Of a stretch of 64,000 bases of DNA, positions 33,190-45,690 are shown in pieces (position 1 is the first letter of the stretch; every line of letters starts with the position of its first letter). Source of the DNA: Gnetum montanum (taxonomy: Eukaryota > Streptophyta > Gnetopsida > Gnetales > Gnetaceae); the NCBI GenBank assembly GCA_015680685.1, contig MNCI01004678.1, forward strand, positions 614,566 to 678,565, written 5' to 3'. The notes under the pieces are model-generated. The model saw only the letters and a program-made list of their open reading frames with translations, had not been told where the DNA came from and ran no database searches. The position numbers were made by a program, and so were the translations under genes.

Positions 33190-33775
33190 ACAATCAAGCT
33201 GAAATCTACCTTAAGGAGCTATCGATTGAGGAGATGATAGAATATATGGAGCTCGCCAACCTTTGATATGCAAACCTGGCTATGCTACAGCTGGGAGACC
33301 ACGGTCAGATTTGGAAAAGCAAGTGGCCGCCTCGTATTCCCTATACGAGGGTGAGTTCCAGGCACATAAGGTAACAAAGCAAAAGCTGGTAACAGCGAAT
33401 GTAGAACTCGAGGTTCTTCGCACATGATTTGAAGGATAACGTATAGTCGTGGAGAACTTGGGCTATCGAATGAATGACTACTAGCAGCTGCAGGCATCAA
33501 TCTGAGCGTTCGACATCGAACGAAAGCAGTTCGCAGCCTGGTTTGTCAACTTCAAAGAACTCTTCCTGATGCTGCCATCACATTAGGAAGTTCTAGTTCC
33601 AGCACACATTGGAGAAGATTCCTAGACTGTGAATGATCCCAAAAGCAAAGAAGAAAAGATGAGGGCTCTCTTGGAGGCTTTCCAGCTACCTCCAGAAGTT
33701 GCAGTTGCTGCAGGGCAACCGTCATCAATGCTGCCACCAACGCATGGGCCAAAGGCTAGAGAAGGTTCATCGTAA
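33190..33775 (+). pseudogene. TE-A 3' accessory ORF remnant
   Basis: Translation shows EMIEYMELANL and YANLAMLQ, matching YMELTNLRYANLAMLT of TE-B2. Short frames with stops follow to about 33775 (SSLPPEVAVAAGQPSSMLPP in one frame). It is the C-terminal coiled-coil end of the accessory ORF; its N-terminal part is lost at the TE-F break. Confidence 0.6.
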
Positions 33776-33963
33776 CCACTATCCCTAGGGATGGTGTGAC
33801 CTTTCTTAACAAATTTTGTGCATCATTCTACATGGCAGAGACTCGAGGATGTTGTGTCATGTGTCATGTGTGTGTCACGTGTGTGTTTAATCATGTGCAT
33901 TATAAAAAAGAATCCATACCTTTCAATTTGTAGAGTAACTCGAGGATGAGTTTTTACTCAGTC

Positions 33964-33972
33964 ATGGGGGTA
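33964..33972 (+). other. TE-A polypurine tract
   Basis: ATGGGGGTA directly before the 3' LTR. Confidence 0.6.
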
Positions 33973-34869
33973 TGATGAAGTGTCATTAGTTGATGTGTCG
34001 ACTAGGTCGCGTATATGGGGCCACGTTGACATGGCCCAATCGACATAGCCTTTCATGCGTCAACGTGGCCCCATTTATGTGGAGCCTATTTCGACCTATA
34101 AATAAGAGGGCCTTCCACCTCATTTAGGTACCTTCAGTTAGTTGTAGCGAAGCTCTTGCAATTTGTTCCCACAGGAGATAGAATATTTTCCAAGTGCCTG
34201 CAGCAGGTATAAGAAAAGTGATCGGCTGTTTATTCGAGTGTTGATGTATCTGAGCTCATTGGTGTGACGGCAATAAAGACGAACTATTCAAGCATTCCTT
34301 GCAGCATTTGGACTTAGCTATGTTATGCATTCAGTAGTTTAATATGTTTATGCTTTGTTAATTACCTGTTAATTACTTAAGTTTCTATTATTGTTATCTT
34401 AATTGCTTCGCTCATTCGTAGTTCGTAAAGGCCATAAGTACAACCATCTCGAACGTAAATCAAACACTTGGTAAACCCAGTGACGCTTAACGTCTGGTAA
34501 CCCAGAAGTGTTAGGAGATGCTTAGAACATGCTCAAAAGATGGGATCAGATACTTATGCTAGGAATAGTTAGAGTACAATTTAGGATAATTATAGATTAG
34601 ATAATAGTTTATTCCTTACTTTGCATACCTTAATTAGCCGTCAAAAGATAAGTAAAAAGCTATAAAAATCATTAGCCTTAATCTCACTTAACCATCGTGA
34701 ATAGAACATCATAAGTGAGATTAGGAAGGCAACGACCGTTCTAACCCAAGGTTTCGCTGGTTAGTGTCTGGTGTATGTTAAGGGCTTACAGTCTACAAAA
34801 TTTGACCGAGTCGCGTGTGAACGCTCATGATTTGTATGGTTGGGCGTAGGGGTACCTAGCCGCTCATCA
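33973..34869 (+). repeat. TE-A 3' LTR
   Basis: It starts TGATGAAGTGTC and ends CCGCTCATCA, and is followed by aaagg. The U3 palindromes of the 5' copy are partly lost here (GTTGAC, ATCGACAT), and TATAAATA is at 34097-34104. It carries an extra TTAATTACCTG unit near 34360, a small duplication. Confidence 0.93.
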
Positions 34870-36790
34870 AAAGGAAACCTAGAAAATTCCAAAATTAAAT
34901 GCCAAGCACGATACTACCTAAACCATTAGCTAAGTAACTATAACAAAATGGAAAGAAATGAAGTCATAGGATTAAAAAAAAGTAGTTGAATTGATGTCTT
35001 TAGCAAGCCATGCTTTATAATCTTCAATATTCTTCTAAGTATGTTTCCCCAAAATCCTTCTCTAAATTCTACCTTTGAAGCCCCTTTTATAGTGGCCTTA
35101 GGATAATTACAATAACCATGAGAACTTAAGCGTGTTACAAATATCTAGGGGATTAATTCATAAACACCTTAAGTAGTTATAAATTCCATGAGAAATTTAA
35201 GCCATAGTTGGAAAGTGTCTTGCCTAATAACTAACTTATAAATCTTTTATTTTATTTTTCTTAATATTATTGAGGCTTTATCCTTAATATGAGCTCACCA
35301 TTTTTGGCACATCAACCCTTATAATATATCTTCCTATTGGAAAAAACATAATTTAAGCCTTTAAAGTAGGGATAACTCTAATTCGAGGTGCTTTCTTCAA
35401 TTCCAGGTCACCCAAATACAAATGCAAGATAGCCAATATATGGTTGATTACATATGTTCCCTTAATCTAAACATCATTTTCAAAATTTAATTATTATATT
35501 TTATTCTTCTTCTTTTTTATATCATGGTTTTATTTTATGATTATTTTTTAGTCATTTTATAACTCCATACCAAAAACCTTAACACAAATGTATGAAATGT
35601 AAAACCATAATATTGTGGAAAAAAATCACGGGTTTAAAATGCAACAATAAACATGGTCAAACTACCAATAAGCAACCACGATGTGTTTGCCACACATTCC
35701 ATTAACATTGCATGCCTCTGCAAGGTAGTGACCACTTGTTTGTAACTTTGTCCCTACCTTCATGATTAGCATGATGTTGCATGATTTTTTATTAAATTTT
35801 CTAAAGCCACTCTGCAACATGAAAGATTAGAGAAAATGACACCATCTTCACTGTGAATGTGAGCACTGTTGTTGACAAGTAATCAACCATCAAGCCTCTA
35901 CACATTTCCACCATGATTTTTCATGATGCCCTCTACTGAGAAACTGGTATACAACAACATAGTGGAGCTTGTCCAAGGTAAGTATTCTAGGGGTTCCAAG
36001 GGCTTTGTTGTCAAGAGATTCATGGATGAAGGGACTCTATTGCTATGGATTCCTTACAAATGTGTGATTGTTGATGGCCACGGATGCCTTAAATCTAGGA
36101 GTAGTAATTCTTAGATGAGCCCAATGCTCCGTGTGGCCTATTTTATTAAACTTGCTAAAATCCATGATCCTTGTAGCCCGTTTCATTAAACTTGCTAAAA
36201 TCCATGCTCTAATGTACATGGCCATTGCAACCCTAACACCAAATCTACCACACATACAAGCTACATTTAGGCCACCTAGGCTATGGATGCCAATATTACT
36301 TCTTAAGGGTGTACGGGTTCTATCCTAAAGGTCAACAGATCTGAGATGATGGTGTTGTTGGAATCCATTTGTTATGGTTTTGAAGCTTGAATCAGCACCA
36401 GGTGCCATACCATGCCCACTGATTTTTTGCTTGAACATCCTATTGTAGCAACACATGATAAATTTAATATTTTAATTGTTATGTTATTTTTGGAATTTTA
36501 GAACTTGATTGATAAACTTTCTAAGCTTATCAAATTTCCAATTAAAATATAAGCCACTTTGCTTAGATATATCCCTCATATAAAATTGATATTCTCCTTC
36601 ATGTTGCTTTAATATTTTTAATTAAAATATCACCTTCAAAATCTTTGCCTTATCTAAGGTATTTGGCAGGCTAGCTTCAAAAATGTTTTTTTTTTTTGGT
36701 GAGAAAACCAACATAGCATAACTTTGTCAACTTCTCAAAACCTATCAAGAACCATCATTGCTTCATAAAAATGGTAAAAATGTGCCAATA
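34870..36790 (-). repeat. TE-D right (5') LTR, second part
   Basis: It continues the LTR broken at 22199 and aligns with 10-1611. Beyond 36525 it shows the part lost on the left. It ends TGTGCCAATA at 36790, which on the minus strand is TATTGGCACA, close to the TGTTGGCACA start of TE-G. A 40-base tandem duplication (TTAAACTTGCTAAAATCCAT at 36146 and 36186) is found here but not in the left copy. atatg (36791-36795) may be half of a target duplication. Confidence 0.72.
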
Positions 36791-38089
36791 ATATGGTTAC
36801 AAGGCCACAAATGCATAGAGTGGGAGGATCAGGGGTGTAGGTCACTTATGCAAATGCTTCCTAATCTTTGAGAGATTAGGAAATGTGTATGGCCTGTTTT
36901 GCACAAGCTTGTACTCCTCATCCCCTTCACTAATGATGTTAAAAGGGAGCTCTTCCCATAGTGTATCTCTTGATTCCTCATTGTTTTCAACCTTCTCAAC
37001 TCCCTTGGGTTGTTTAACATTGTGGCTGGGAGTTTCTTCCTGAAACTCCACTTTAGACCCCTACTCTATATTTACATTATTAACTGCTAGGGAAATTGCA
37101 TTATCACCATGGATGATAATTTCACCTCCCTTGTAAGGAAGGTGAATTTCTTGGTGGATAGGTGAATATATAGCTTGCAGTTGAGCTAGCCAAGGTCTTC
37201 CCAAGATGAGGTTGAACCCTAGTGTTTCCTCCACCACTAAGAAATTAGCGGTTGTAGGGAATTACTTCTCTATCACAAAGTCTAAGGATATAGATCCCTT
37301 AATAGCAACCTGTGATCCATTAAAGGATTTGAGAGTTGATGTTGACATATGTTGTATATCATATGTCAAGCCTAAATGTTTAACTATGGTGTAAGGGATG
37401 ACATTCATTACAACCCTATCATCCATGTTTACCCAATGCACTTTGTACGATCCCATCCATATTGTAATTTAAAGAGGAGCCTTGGTCACTTCACTACTTT
37501 CGGGAATGATCTTGATTTTGCTATCATGAAACATTAATGATATTAACTTTGTCTCCCTAGGTAAAGAAGGCACCATCACCACATGGATGACTTCTTTGTT
37601 AGCTGGAATGTCCTTGCTAATGGGGATAGAAGTCAACATCTTGACTAGTGCTTCACGATGTGTAGCAAAATTCATGACCAGGTCACACAGGCTCAAGGTT
37701 ATGTTTTTCTATTTTAAAGACTACTTAACCTATTTCATTGTATTTAGGAAGTCTTTGTTGTTGGCAATGGGCTTATCACCTTGATTATGCTTAACTTCCT
37801 CCATGTGCTTTAAAATGTGTGCCTCATGTTTTAGTTGTTGTTGTTGTGGCTTCTCCTCTTTCCCTTTTCCTTGGTTTTTAGGGTCCTACCATGGTTTGCT
37901 AGTTGAAATAGCCTAGGTTAAAGAGATCGTGGGAATAGATGATATGAGAGTGGGCTTCAGTGAGCCCTCATTCCATGCTTGGCTTACTTGTCACTCTTAT
38001 CTTTAGGCTTTTACATGGGCTTCTTACTTTATTTAGTTGAGGTCTTTTGGTTTTCATTGATTATTTGTAAGGAAGAGGTTGTTGCATTA
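36791..38089 (-). pseudogene. TE-C protease region, first copy
   Basis: Minus-strand frames give HDSKIKIIPESSEVTKAPL, then SYKVHWVNMDDRVVMNVIPY and SFNGSQVAIKGSISLDFVIE, then NLILGRPWLAQLQAIYSPIH, then EFQEETPSHNVKQPKGVEK. These form an aspartic protease (active site x-D-D-R in place of D-S/T-G; LILGRPWL as the C-terminal motif) and the linker to RT. The same order and wording recur at 44130-44707. It is cut at 36791 by TE-D and on the right at about 38089, where an LTR of the same family is joined directly. Gag is therefore missing here. Confidence 0.72.
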
Positions 38090-39466
38090 GCCTTAACCTT
38101 GGATCCTAAGTGCCTCCATGAAAAACAGGATCTGAGGTACCTTGGATAGTTCGATAGATCACCTAGGGAAGGACTTGAGGAGGGAAAAATGTGATAATAA
38201 AATGTAAAATATGAAATGTAGATTTAAAAGATAAATATGCAGAAATGTAATGAAAAAAAAACTTGCACACAAATAAAACTATGAAAACATTATTTCAACA
38301 AAAACAAAGAAGGTATAGAAAATGTGTACAAGATGGCCTGTAGGAGCAAGGGGTTCACTTGGATGGGGGTTTAGAATTTGTTGAAACTACTACAATCAAC
38401 TCCATGATCCGGAGGTTCTACCACTCCTAATGCTATTGAACCTTGGTTGTTGCCACACCAAATCTACAATGTTGTTTATGTAAGAGGATGATAGATGTAA
38501 GGGATTTGGGTTACTAGAATGAACAACGTTGGAAGTTGTGGTTCCCAGGTGCATAGCATTGGTACCAAAATCTCACAAATCTCAAAGGGGATAAAGGGGT
38601 AACAATGGCTACAGGGGGATTCCACATCGGAGGAATCAAGAAGCTTTGTGTATGCAAGTTTGCAAGAGCTCGTGAATGCTATAATACACCTAAAAATGCA
38701 AAGTGTGAAACCTCTATATGGTGTTGGGACTTAGGTTTTATAGGTTTTTGGCCACAAATCTAGTTACAAATTCTAAAAAATTTATGTCTGTGCAGGTGTG
38801 GTGGGTGTCCAAATCCAAGGGGTTACTATGTATGGTAAGTGTCATACCCCCATGGCCATTTCATTTACTAAAAATAGTAATTAGGGTACAACACCTATAT
38901 TAGGGATATAACACCCATGCTGGGGATCAACACTAGAGCAACATTGGACACTTACTAGAGCTAGATTAGATCCACATTGAAGCAACGTTGGATTCTTGCT
39001 AGACCCAAGCTGGATCCATGCTAGAGCAACGTTGAACCCACATTGGAGCAACACTAGATCCTTGTTGGATCCACACTAGAGCAACATTGGGGGATGCAAT
39101 AGTAATGTTTGGGGGTAATAGTTATACCCCCCACACTAGGCATGGGTGATGTTACATCCCCTATAGGTGTTTCTAGCATAGTAAATGTTATACCATAAAA
39201 CCCATAAAAATGCCAATTTTGGTAGTCCAGAAAGCATTTTTAACCCCCTAAGCCAAAACATAGGCATAATAGGACTTTTTTCACTTATGGGTTAAGGCTT
39301 TGACCACTTATCAGCCATTTTTCAATCCCAAAAGCTAAAGTATATGAAATTACATCTCTTGAATTATATCTTCATATTTATAGTGAAGGTTAGCCTCAAG
39401 TTTCATGGGGTGAAGGCTCCAAAGATTGCAACATGCATTTTTGGTGGTGTTTCATTGGCCCCTCTT
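38090..39466 (-). repeat. TE-C LTR, copy 1 (partial)
   Basis: It matches 48640-48804 plus 57412-58663, and more loosely 59390-60681. It ends TTTTTGGTGGTGTTTCA, like the other copies, which on the minus strand gives the LTR start TGAAACACC. The part 38930-39130 holds degenerate repeats around GCAACGTTGGATCC and CTAGAGCAAC. Confidence 0.7.
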
Positions 39467-41116
39467 TGTTGGTGTCTAGAGGATTGATCCAATAGATACC
39501 AACAAAGAATACAAAACACCATTGTAGGGCCATCATCGATGTACCTTCTCCATGCTTGATTCAGTCATGTCAAACCATGCCAAAGAGTGCTTGTGATGCT
39601 GAGACAAGGCTATGATAAGGAAATGGTCATGAGGTCCTAAGGAAATGATCATGAGGGTTAACAATGCATTCCAGTGCTGACATCTTGGCTATGGCACTAA
39701 TGTGTTGGTTAGTCAATGGTTTTGTCACTTCATGTTTTGAAGTGTGGTTCTCTTAGTAGATGCATTTGAGGAACTATCACCTCGCTCCAAGGTTTTTTCA
39801 ACCATTAGGCTTGTCCCTTTGCATGTTTGGAGTTGTTGGTTTCTACTTTTAGTCTTCATAGGTCATTCCAGCTTCTTGACAATTTGTTTCCCCATTGTTT
39901 TTTTATGGGCTGAAACCTTCATTGGATTTCTTTGCCAAGGCTAGTTTGATTTGGTTTTCCTGTTGAATGAGATGTGTTACATTCAATGGTCTTGATGGTG
40001 GAGCATGACAAAGAAGATGTCATACGACCACAATGCATGAGTGTCAAACATTAGCCAACATTGTTGTTTAGGGTAAGGAAAGTTATAGTTAAGCTACTTG
40101 GGCTCAAGGAGTGGTAATGGAATGGAAATGACATAAGCACTCTTGACATAGTAAGACAAGCTCACTAAATCTTGCACATCAAGGTCACATGGTGACTTGC
40201 TATTGTAATGAGTTACACCTTCAAGATGACTCCAGGCTTCATCTTGCAAGCACAACTCCAAGAGTACAAGAAAACCAAAGAAAGATAACATGTTGTTACA
40301 ATATGATGCATAGGGCCACCCTAGACAACCAACAAACTAGGTCACAATGAATCACCATTGTTGCAGCATAGAGGGATATGTATAACATGCATCAAAGTTA
40401 CAAAGTTTTACAATTCATTCCTTGTGCCAAACAAGAAGAGATAGAGAGATCATGCAGGCTCAGTTGTTGTAGACTATTGAAATTGTCAACATTAGTCACT
40501 CATTACAGTCTGTCAATAATGATAAAACAGCACCACAAGAAAGCATGTTAGTGTTAGATGAAATTAGGGCTGTGTGATGGCTTTAATGATGCATAATAAG
40601 GGTTTGATGAAGTCATGAGTAGGATTAAGTCTTGGTGAGGAACTTGGTTTGATGTGTTTTCTCCTCACCATCATGGTTTAGATGCAAATTTTGACCAAGG
40701 AATCCTTCATGATGTTTATGGCTTTAAGGTCAATGGTCATCAGACCACTTTGAGCCATTATGGCTGTAGAGTAAAATGGTTTCAAGTTCTTAAGATTGAG
40801 GTATTTGACGTTAACCTGGTCTAACAACATCACGAGAGGGATTTATTTAAGCCTTAAGGCCAATCAAATCCACTTGCTTATTCTCCTGGCTCATTCCTGC
40901 ATGCCAACATAAGCACATCAAGTGGCACATGTGTAACAAAATGATAAAAATTGATAAAACTAGTAAAATAATGCTAACAATAATACAAAATACTATGGTA
41001 ATAATGCATAAATGAGAAAAAATGTTGAAACAAAGATCATACAAGTATCCAAGTAATGTCAACAAAGGCCATAAGGTAATAGAAGGTAATGCAGGGTCAA
41101 ACATGGTTACATGTTT
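39467..41116. other. Unassigned sequence, no gene seen
   Basis: AT-rich, with only short accidental frames. I see no retrotransposon domain, LTR match or repeat apart from common short words. It may be the remains of an older element. Confidence 0.4.
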
Positions 41117-41180
41117 GCTAGTTTTAGGCCTTAGCGGGCCACAGGATTGCTAGTTTAAGGCCTTGGCGGGCCATGGTAGG
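41117..41180 (+). repeat. Minisatellite block, TAGGCCTTAGCGGGCCA units
   Basis: Two units of about 40 bases, each with GCTAGTTTTAGGCCTTAGCG or a close variant. Related units lie at 43740-43905. Confidence 0.65.
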
Positions 41181-42544
41181 GTTTTGTTTCATTGGCAAGG
41201 TCATTATAAGGCAAATGCAAGATAAAAATTAGTAAAACAAGGTAAAATTTAGTTGTACCATGGTAACAATAGGGTAAATTTTGCAAAATAAGGCAAAATA
41301 AAGTTAAAGGCAAGATAAAATTGAGTAAAAATAAAATAAAACATGGTAAATTAGGTGAAACAAGGTGAAATAGTGCACATTTAAATATATATACATACAT
41401 ACATACATATATATTTTAAAATTTAATTTGATTTGATTTTTATGATTACACAAAGTCAGAACTTTATTTTTATTTAGAAATTATTCAACATATGAGCGGA
41501 GTAAACCATAACAAATCATTTTGCCATGTAGCCAAGAGTGCAACAAAAAAAAAATCTAACTTGTACTTTGTTTAGTAAGAATTTAACATAGGAGTTGGAT
41601 GTTAGCACAAAAATAACTTGGTATCATAATTCTTTTATGTGTAGTATGAAAAGGGTACATTTAAAAAAGGGGTTCGTGGAGCTCACAGGAGCCATATGAC
41701 AGTAGTAAAGGATTGACGAATGACTAAATGTGGATGGTCAATACACACATTGCAGAGAACAAGAAAATTCAATGGTGGCATCTAGTTCCATTGGTGCTGG
41801 TGGGGGTGACTCTGGTGCAACAGGGTTTTCTCTTATGATAGCGGCAACCTTAGGAGAAGGTGGAGAGGCATTGTTGCCTTAGGAACGCATGGATAGCATG
41901 GAGGGTGCAGATGGCCTAGGCTATGCCTCCAGGTTGTTGTAGGGCCATGGGCCTACATCACCGGAAGGAGGGTTGTGTGACCCTAATGGGCTAGTGCGGC
42001 CCCAAATAGGGCAATGTGAATTTGTAGCCTACACAAATTTTTGTTTATGTGTCAACGCCAAGTGGCTGAGGTGGAGATGGCATGACAGTGCAATGGCAAG
42101 GTTATGTCCTCCTTAGCCACATTAGGGCTATTGAATCTTGGCAAATGGGTGATTCGGATGTTGGGGTTTTTGTGCATTTTTGGCTCTACCTTTTATCTAA
42201 TAAGAACTTTGATGCTCTTTGTTATGGTGCAATTCTATTAGTTCACAGCCACAAATTTGAGAGAGTGTTCTGTTATGCCCCAAGCAAAATATTTGCTTTC
42301 ATGATCATCAATTTCTACAATATGTAATGCAAAATGCAAGTTAAGCAGTTTCACAAATTTTGATTTTTTACCAGAAAAGGATTTTTGTCTTATTGAGATC
42401 AAATTGAAGGTCTCTCAGTTCATGGTACCAAGCAAATGAGTCAAAATTAGTGTTACAGAGTCTTTGCCAACTATGTCGGTGTCTTAGAATTTAGAGATAT
42501 CTATTTATCTGAACATTTCTTTTTATTTTGTGAAAGCAATTAAC

Positions 42545-42700
42545 TTCAGAGGATGCAATTTTATGTGGGTTCTTGTGGGTGCATTGAAATCCAGAGGAAG
42601 CAATTTGTTTGAATCCACTTTTTGATTATGTGGTTGCGTCAAAGCTCAGAGGAAGCAGCTATTTGCTTGAATTTATGTTCTATTTATGGTGTGTAGAAGC
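42545..42700 (+). repeat. Three degenerate tandem units of about 50 bases
   Basis: The units begin at about 42545, 42592 and 42646 with TTCAGAGGATGCAATTTTAT, CCAGAGGAAGCAATTTGTTT and CTCAGAGGAAGCAGCTATTT. Confidence 0.5.
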
Positions 42701-43305
42701 AAAGGTGCAAGGATGATGTTAAACAACTTTGCTGTTTGATCTCGATATCAATATTTTAATCACTGGACAGTGATTAAACAGTTGGTCATCTCGCCATTCT
42801 ATCGTTCGTTGGTCACGCAACATTCATCAAATAGGTGTATGATTTATCTAACTTATGAAGATTATCTATCGTAAATGTTTCTTGTTGTCACAATTGCTGT
42901 TGAAATTTCATGTTTCAGGTTGAGTGAACTTGCACGATTTGTGTTACATATATAGGTTAATGTAACAACATTTTGTATTAGTAGAAACATCCTATAGTTT
43001 TTGCTCTTAGTAATGTATTTACAAGTGGTTTGTTGTCTAAAGGATAGCCACTATGGCATCTGAGAGAGTATTTTTCCTTTTTAACGTGGAGAAAATTCCA
43101 CATCCTCTCATTTAAGAAGCTGAGATGCTTACTTATTGTAAATGCTACTTGACATTGATTTTTGTACACCTTGCTTATTTATAATTTTAAATTCTTTTCT
43201 GAATAGATTTCTATACAAGGTTGAAGTACTTAACTATGATGATCACTAATTGCATGCATTTTTTTGTCTATAGGCCTCAGGCTATGATTGGTGCCCACAC
43301 ACCTT

Positions 43306-43335
43306 CTTCTCTCTCTCTCTTCCCCCCCCCCCCCC
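43306..43335 (+). repeat. CT-rich and poly-C tract
   Basis: A CT repeat at 43306-43321 is followed by 14 C at 43322-43335. Confidence 0.9.
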
Positions 43336-43739
43336 ACCTTCGACTACTATGGGACTAGTTACACCCTGCTATGCTTTTCTTTGTCGTTGTCATAGTTGTT
43401 TTTCATTTGAGTACAGAGGCCATAAAGACCATGCATTGTTTATGTTGTTGTATGTTGCATAGTGCAACTATGGCCATAGACATATGGACATTTTGGTATT
43501 TTTTGATTATTGTCACACAGTGTGACTACAATTACATGTTAGTTTTAGATTCTTATGTTTTGTGCATTTTATATAAACCTAGATTTTAAATGTAATAAGG
43601 CCATAAACTAGAACTAGCAAATAAAATTTGTCACAATGATAATTGTAAACCAAGGCATATGCGTATAAGTAAACTCGCATATGATGCTATCATGTAGATT
43701 GGCTACAATGTTGGTATAGGAACAAAAGAAGAGTTTGCT

Positions 43740-43905
43740 ATGCTTACCAATTTTAAGCCTTGGAAGGCCATAAGGTTGCTAGTGTTAGGCCTTAGTGAGT
43801 TGTAGTTTTACCAATTTTAGACCTTGGTGGATCGTGTGTTGTCGGTTTTAAGCCATGGTAGGTCATAAGTCGCTAGTTTTAGGCCTTAGTGGGCCATAGT
43901 TCATA
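43740..43905 (+). repeat. Minisatellite block, TTTTAGGCCTTAGTGGGCCA units
   Basis: About four degenerate units of 35-45 bases (AATTTTAAGCCTTGGAAGGC, GTGTTAGGCCTTAGTGAG and so on). Same unit as at 41117-41180. Confidence 0.7.
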
Positions 43906-44129
43906 CCTGCCTAGCAAGTATAGAATAGTGTTGAAAGGGCATATAAAGATAACATAAACCATGTAACATGGTATATGGTTGCGAAGGTGAATAAGCTTCC
44001 ATTAGCAAAAGAAGGGATAACATATCTACAACGCATTTGTTGCTTGATCTTTGATAAATCAAAGGGTTTGCTTTGCATGATCACACTTTCATCATGTTGC
44101 TTGTTTGACATGGCAATTAATAGGTATTT

Positions 44130-44720
44130 TCATTGATTGCATTTAGTGGCTTTCTTTTCATTGTTATTATTGGTTTTGGTCCCAACTTGAGTATCGGGTC
44201 TCTCCTCTTGAAACTCTACCTTCGAACCTTGATCAATGTTGACATAATTAACTGAAGGTAGCAACATGTTATCTCCATGGATCACAATTTTCCCTTCTTT
44301 GTAGGACAAGTAAATCTCTTGATGTATAGGGGATGAGATTGCGCAAAGCTTAGCTAACCATGACCTTCCTAGGATCAAGTTGAAATTGGGTGTCTCTTCA
44401 ACTACTAGGAAATTAGCAAATGTAGGGAATTGCTCATCAACTACAAAGTCCAAAAAGATAGAACCTCGCACCACTACTCATGATCCATTAAATGACTTAG
44501 TGTTGAGGTAGTGGTTACTTGGATATTCTTGGTTAGGCTTGGTTTGTCAACAATGAAATAAGATATCACATTTGTGGTCGTTCCATCATCCACATGAACA
44601 CGATGAACTTTGTATCTACCAACACGTATAATAATAAAGAGAGGAGCATATAGCACCTCTTCATTTTTAGAGTTAATTTTTACTTTACTATCATAAAAGT
44701 TAAGCATTGGTTAATGTCCA
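44130..44720 (-). pseudogene. TE-C protease region, second copy
   Basis: Frame 44707-44474 has MLNFYDSKVKINSKNEEVLY and RVHVDDGTTTNVISYF, the active site with D-D-G-T. Frame 44474-44130 has MVRGSIFLDFVVDEQFPTFA and NLILGRSWLAKLCAISSPIH, then NIDQGSKVEFQEERPD. It is open over two adjoining frames and is the better kept copy. It breaks off at about 44130, before RT; what follows to the left is not recognised. Confidence 0.78.
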
Positions 44721-45690
44721 TTTTCTCTAAGAGAAGCTTACTCAATGATGGAGTGGATTGACTCTTTGTTGGTAGGCATGTCTCTTCTTATAGGGATAAA
44801 GGTTAACACTTGAGTAAGTGCATCTCTATGAGTAGGAGAAGTCATGACCAGGTTGTATAGGCTTGGTGACATGTTTTTTTATTTGAGGGACTATTTAGCT
44901 TGCTTCATTGTTGTAAGGAAATTCTTTCCCTTAGCTTGTGATGTTTTGGCCCTAATGGTTCTAACCTCCTTCATCCTTCCTAGAGTTTGTGGCTTGGATT
45001 ACAATGTATGTGCTTTGGGCCCCTTGTTCATGGGTGTAGTTGGTCTTGGTGTAGCTTGTTTCAAAGCTTTTTGTTGTTGGCCATCTTCAGTGGGCTTTGT
45101 TGTTGGTCTAGCGATAGGTTGATTTCATCGTTGTTGTAATGATGATTTCTTGCTAACCTTTGAGTTGTGGGCCACAATAGATGGGCTTTGTTCATGGGTT
45201 GTTGTAGTCTTACTTGTTGAAGAGGGAGGGACCTAGATAACGAATGGTTTTCTAGGCTTTGGAGGATTAGAAACTCATGGTTTTGGTTGTGAAGTTGATG
45301 TCACTAAAGGTGGGACACATATGATAAAAGGCTTCTTAGAGGCCAGAGGAGGTGATGCCCATATGACTAGGCTTTGTATTTTGGGGTCATGGTGGCACCT
45401 TAATGACAAACGGTTTCCTAGGAGGTCATAGTATAGGAGTTATTATTAGCTCTTGTAGAGTTAGGCCCATTCAACACCAGCTCTTTGTGATCTATCATCT
45501 TTTGGAGGTCATCCTTTGATGCTAGGCAAAAATCAGTGTCATGACCAACCATTTGATGATAATGGTAGTACCTATCAAGTTTGAAGTACTTTCGTAGCTA
45601 TTGTTGGATCGCTAGCTATGTCATAAAGATGATCATGCCTCTTACGAGCCTCTTCAGGCAATTGCTTATGTTGTATATGGTTTTATTTAA
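44721..45690 (-). pseudogene. TE-C gag-protease linker with zinc-knuckle relic
   Basis: Minus-strand translation of 45582-45500 gives YYHYHQMVGHDTDFCLASKD, the gypsy knuckle form (C-x-Y-H, G-H-x-T, C) with the first Cys changed. It is followed by LQKMIDHKELV. The rest, to 44721, is a damaged linker rich in Ser, Gln and Pro codons with many stops. Confidence 0.6.

Larger units (their letters stand above)
22200..34869 (+). mobile_element. TE-A: Athila-like gypsy element with gag and pol
   Basis: LTRs at 22200-23054 and 33973-34869 enclose it, with identical target duplications aaagg (22195-22199 and 34870-34874). The uninterrupted site is seen at 10-24 in the other TE-D LTR. Domains in order are gag, protease, RT, RNase H and integrase, then a remnant of the 3' accessory ORF. 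TE-F and a short AT-rich filler interrupt it between 28689 and 33189; without them it would be about 8.2 kb. The LTRs differ at about 2 of 60 bases in a sampled stretch, so this is the youngest complete insertion in the window. Confidence 0.93.
1..36790 (-). mobile_element. TE-D: old minus-strand Ty3/gypsy element broken by nested insertions
   Basis: Pieces of one minus-strand element can be put in order across four insertions. They are the left LTR part (1-1611), RT and RNase H (6000-7249), RT start plus an extra RNase H (10907-12272), protease and gag (19302-20960), and the right LTR (21251-22199 joined to 34870-36790). The joins are supported by target-site duplications of TE-G, TE-B1 and TE-A and by reading frames that resume across the insertions. 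The integrase and the right end of the left LTR are missing, and TE-E abuts pol directly at about 6000, so a deletion probably removed them. The right LTR ends in TGTGCCAATA at 36790, next to TE-C sequence. The extra RNase H suggests the Tat clade, but its order is unusual. Confidence 0.72.
41190..43730. other. Unassigned sequence between two minisatellite blocks
   Basis: 41190-41370 is a degenerate AAGGTAAAAT-rich stretch, and 41391-41414 is an ACAT/AT microsatellite. 41760-42100 is richer in G and C and could encode a Gly/Ala-rich peptide (MVASSSIGAGGGDSGATGF), but with stops. No family is recognised, and no terminal repeats were found that would define an insertion. Confidence 0.35.

Noticed and set aside
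40847-41400. Minus-strand hydrophobic frames that look like membrane proteins
   Set aside because: AT-rich, low-complexity sequence read on the minus strand gives Ile/Leu/Phe runs; no second copy or family supports them.
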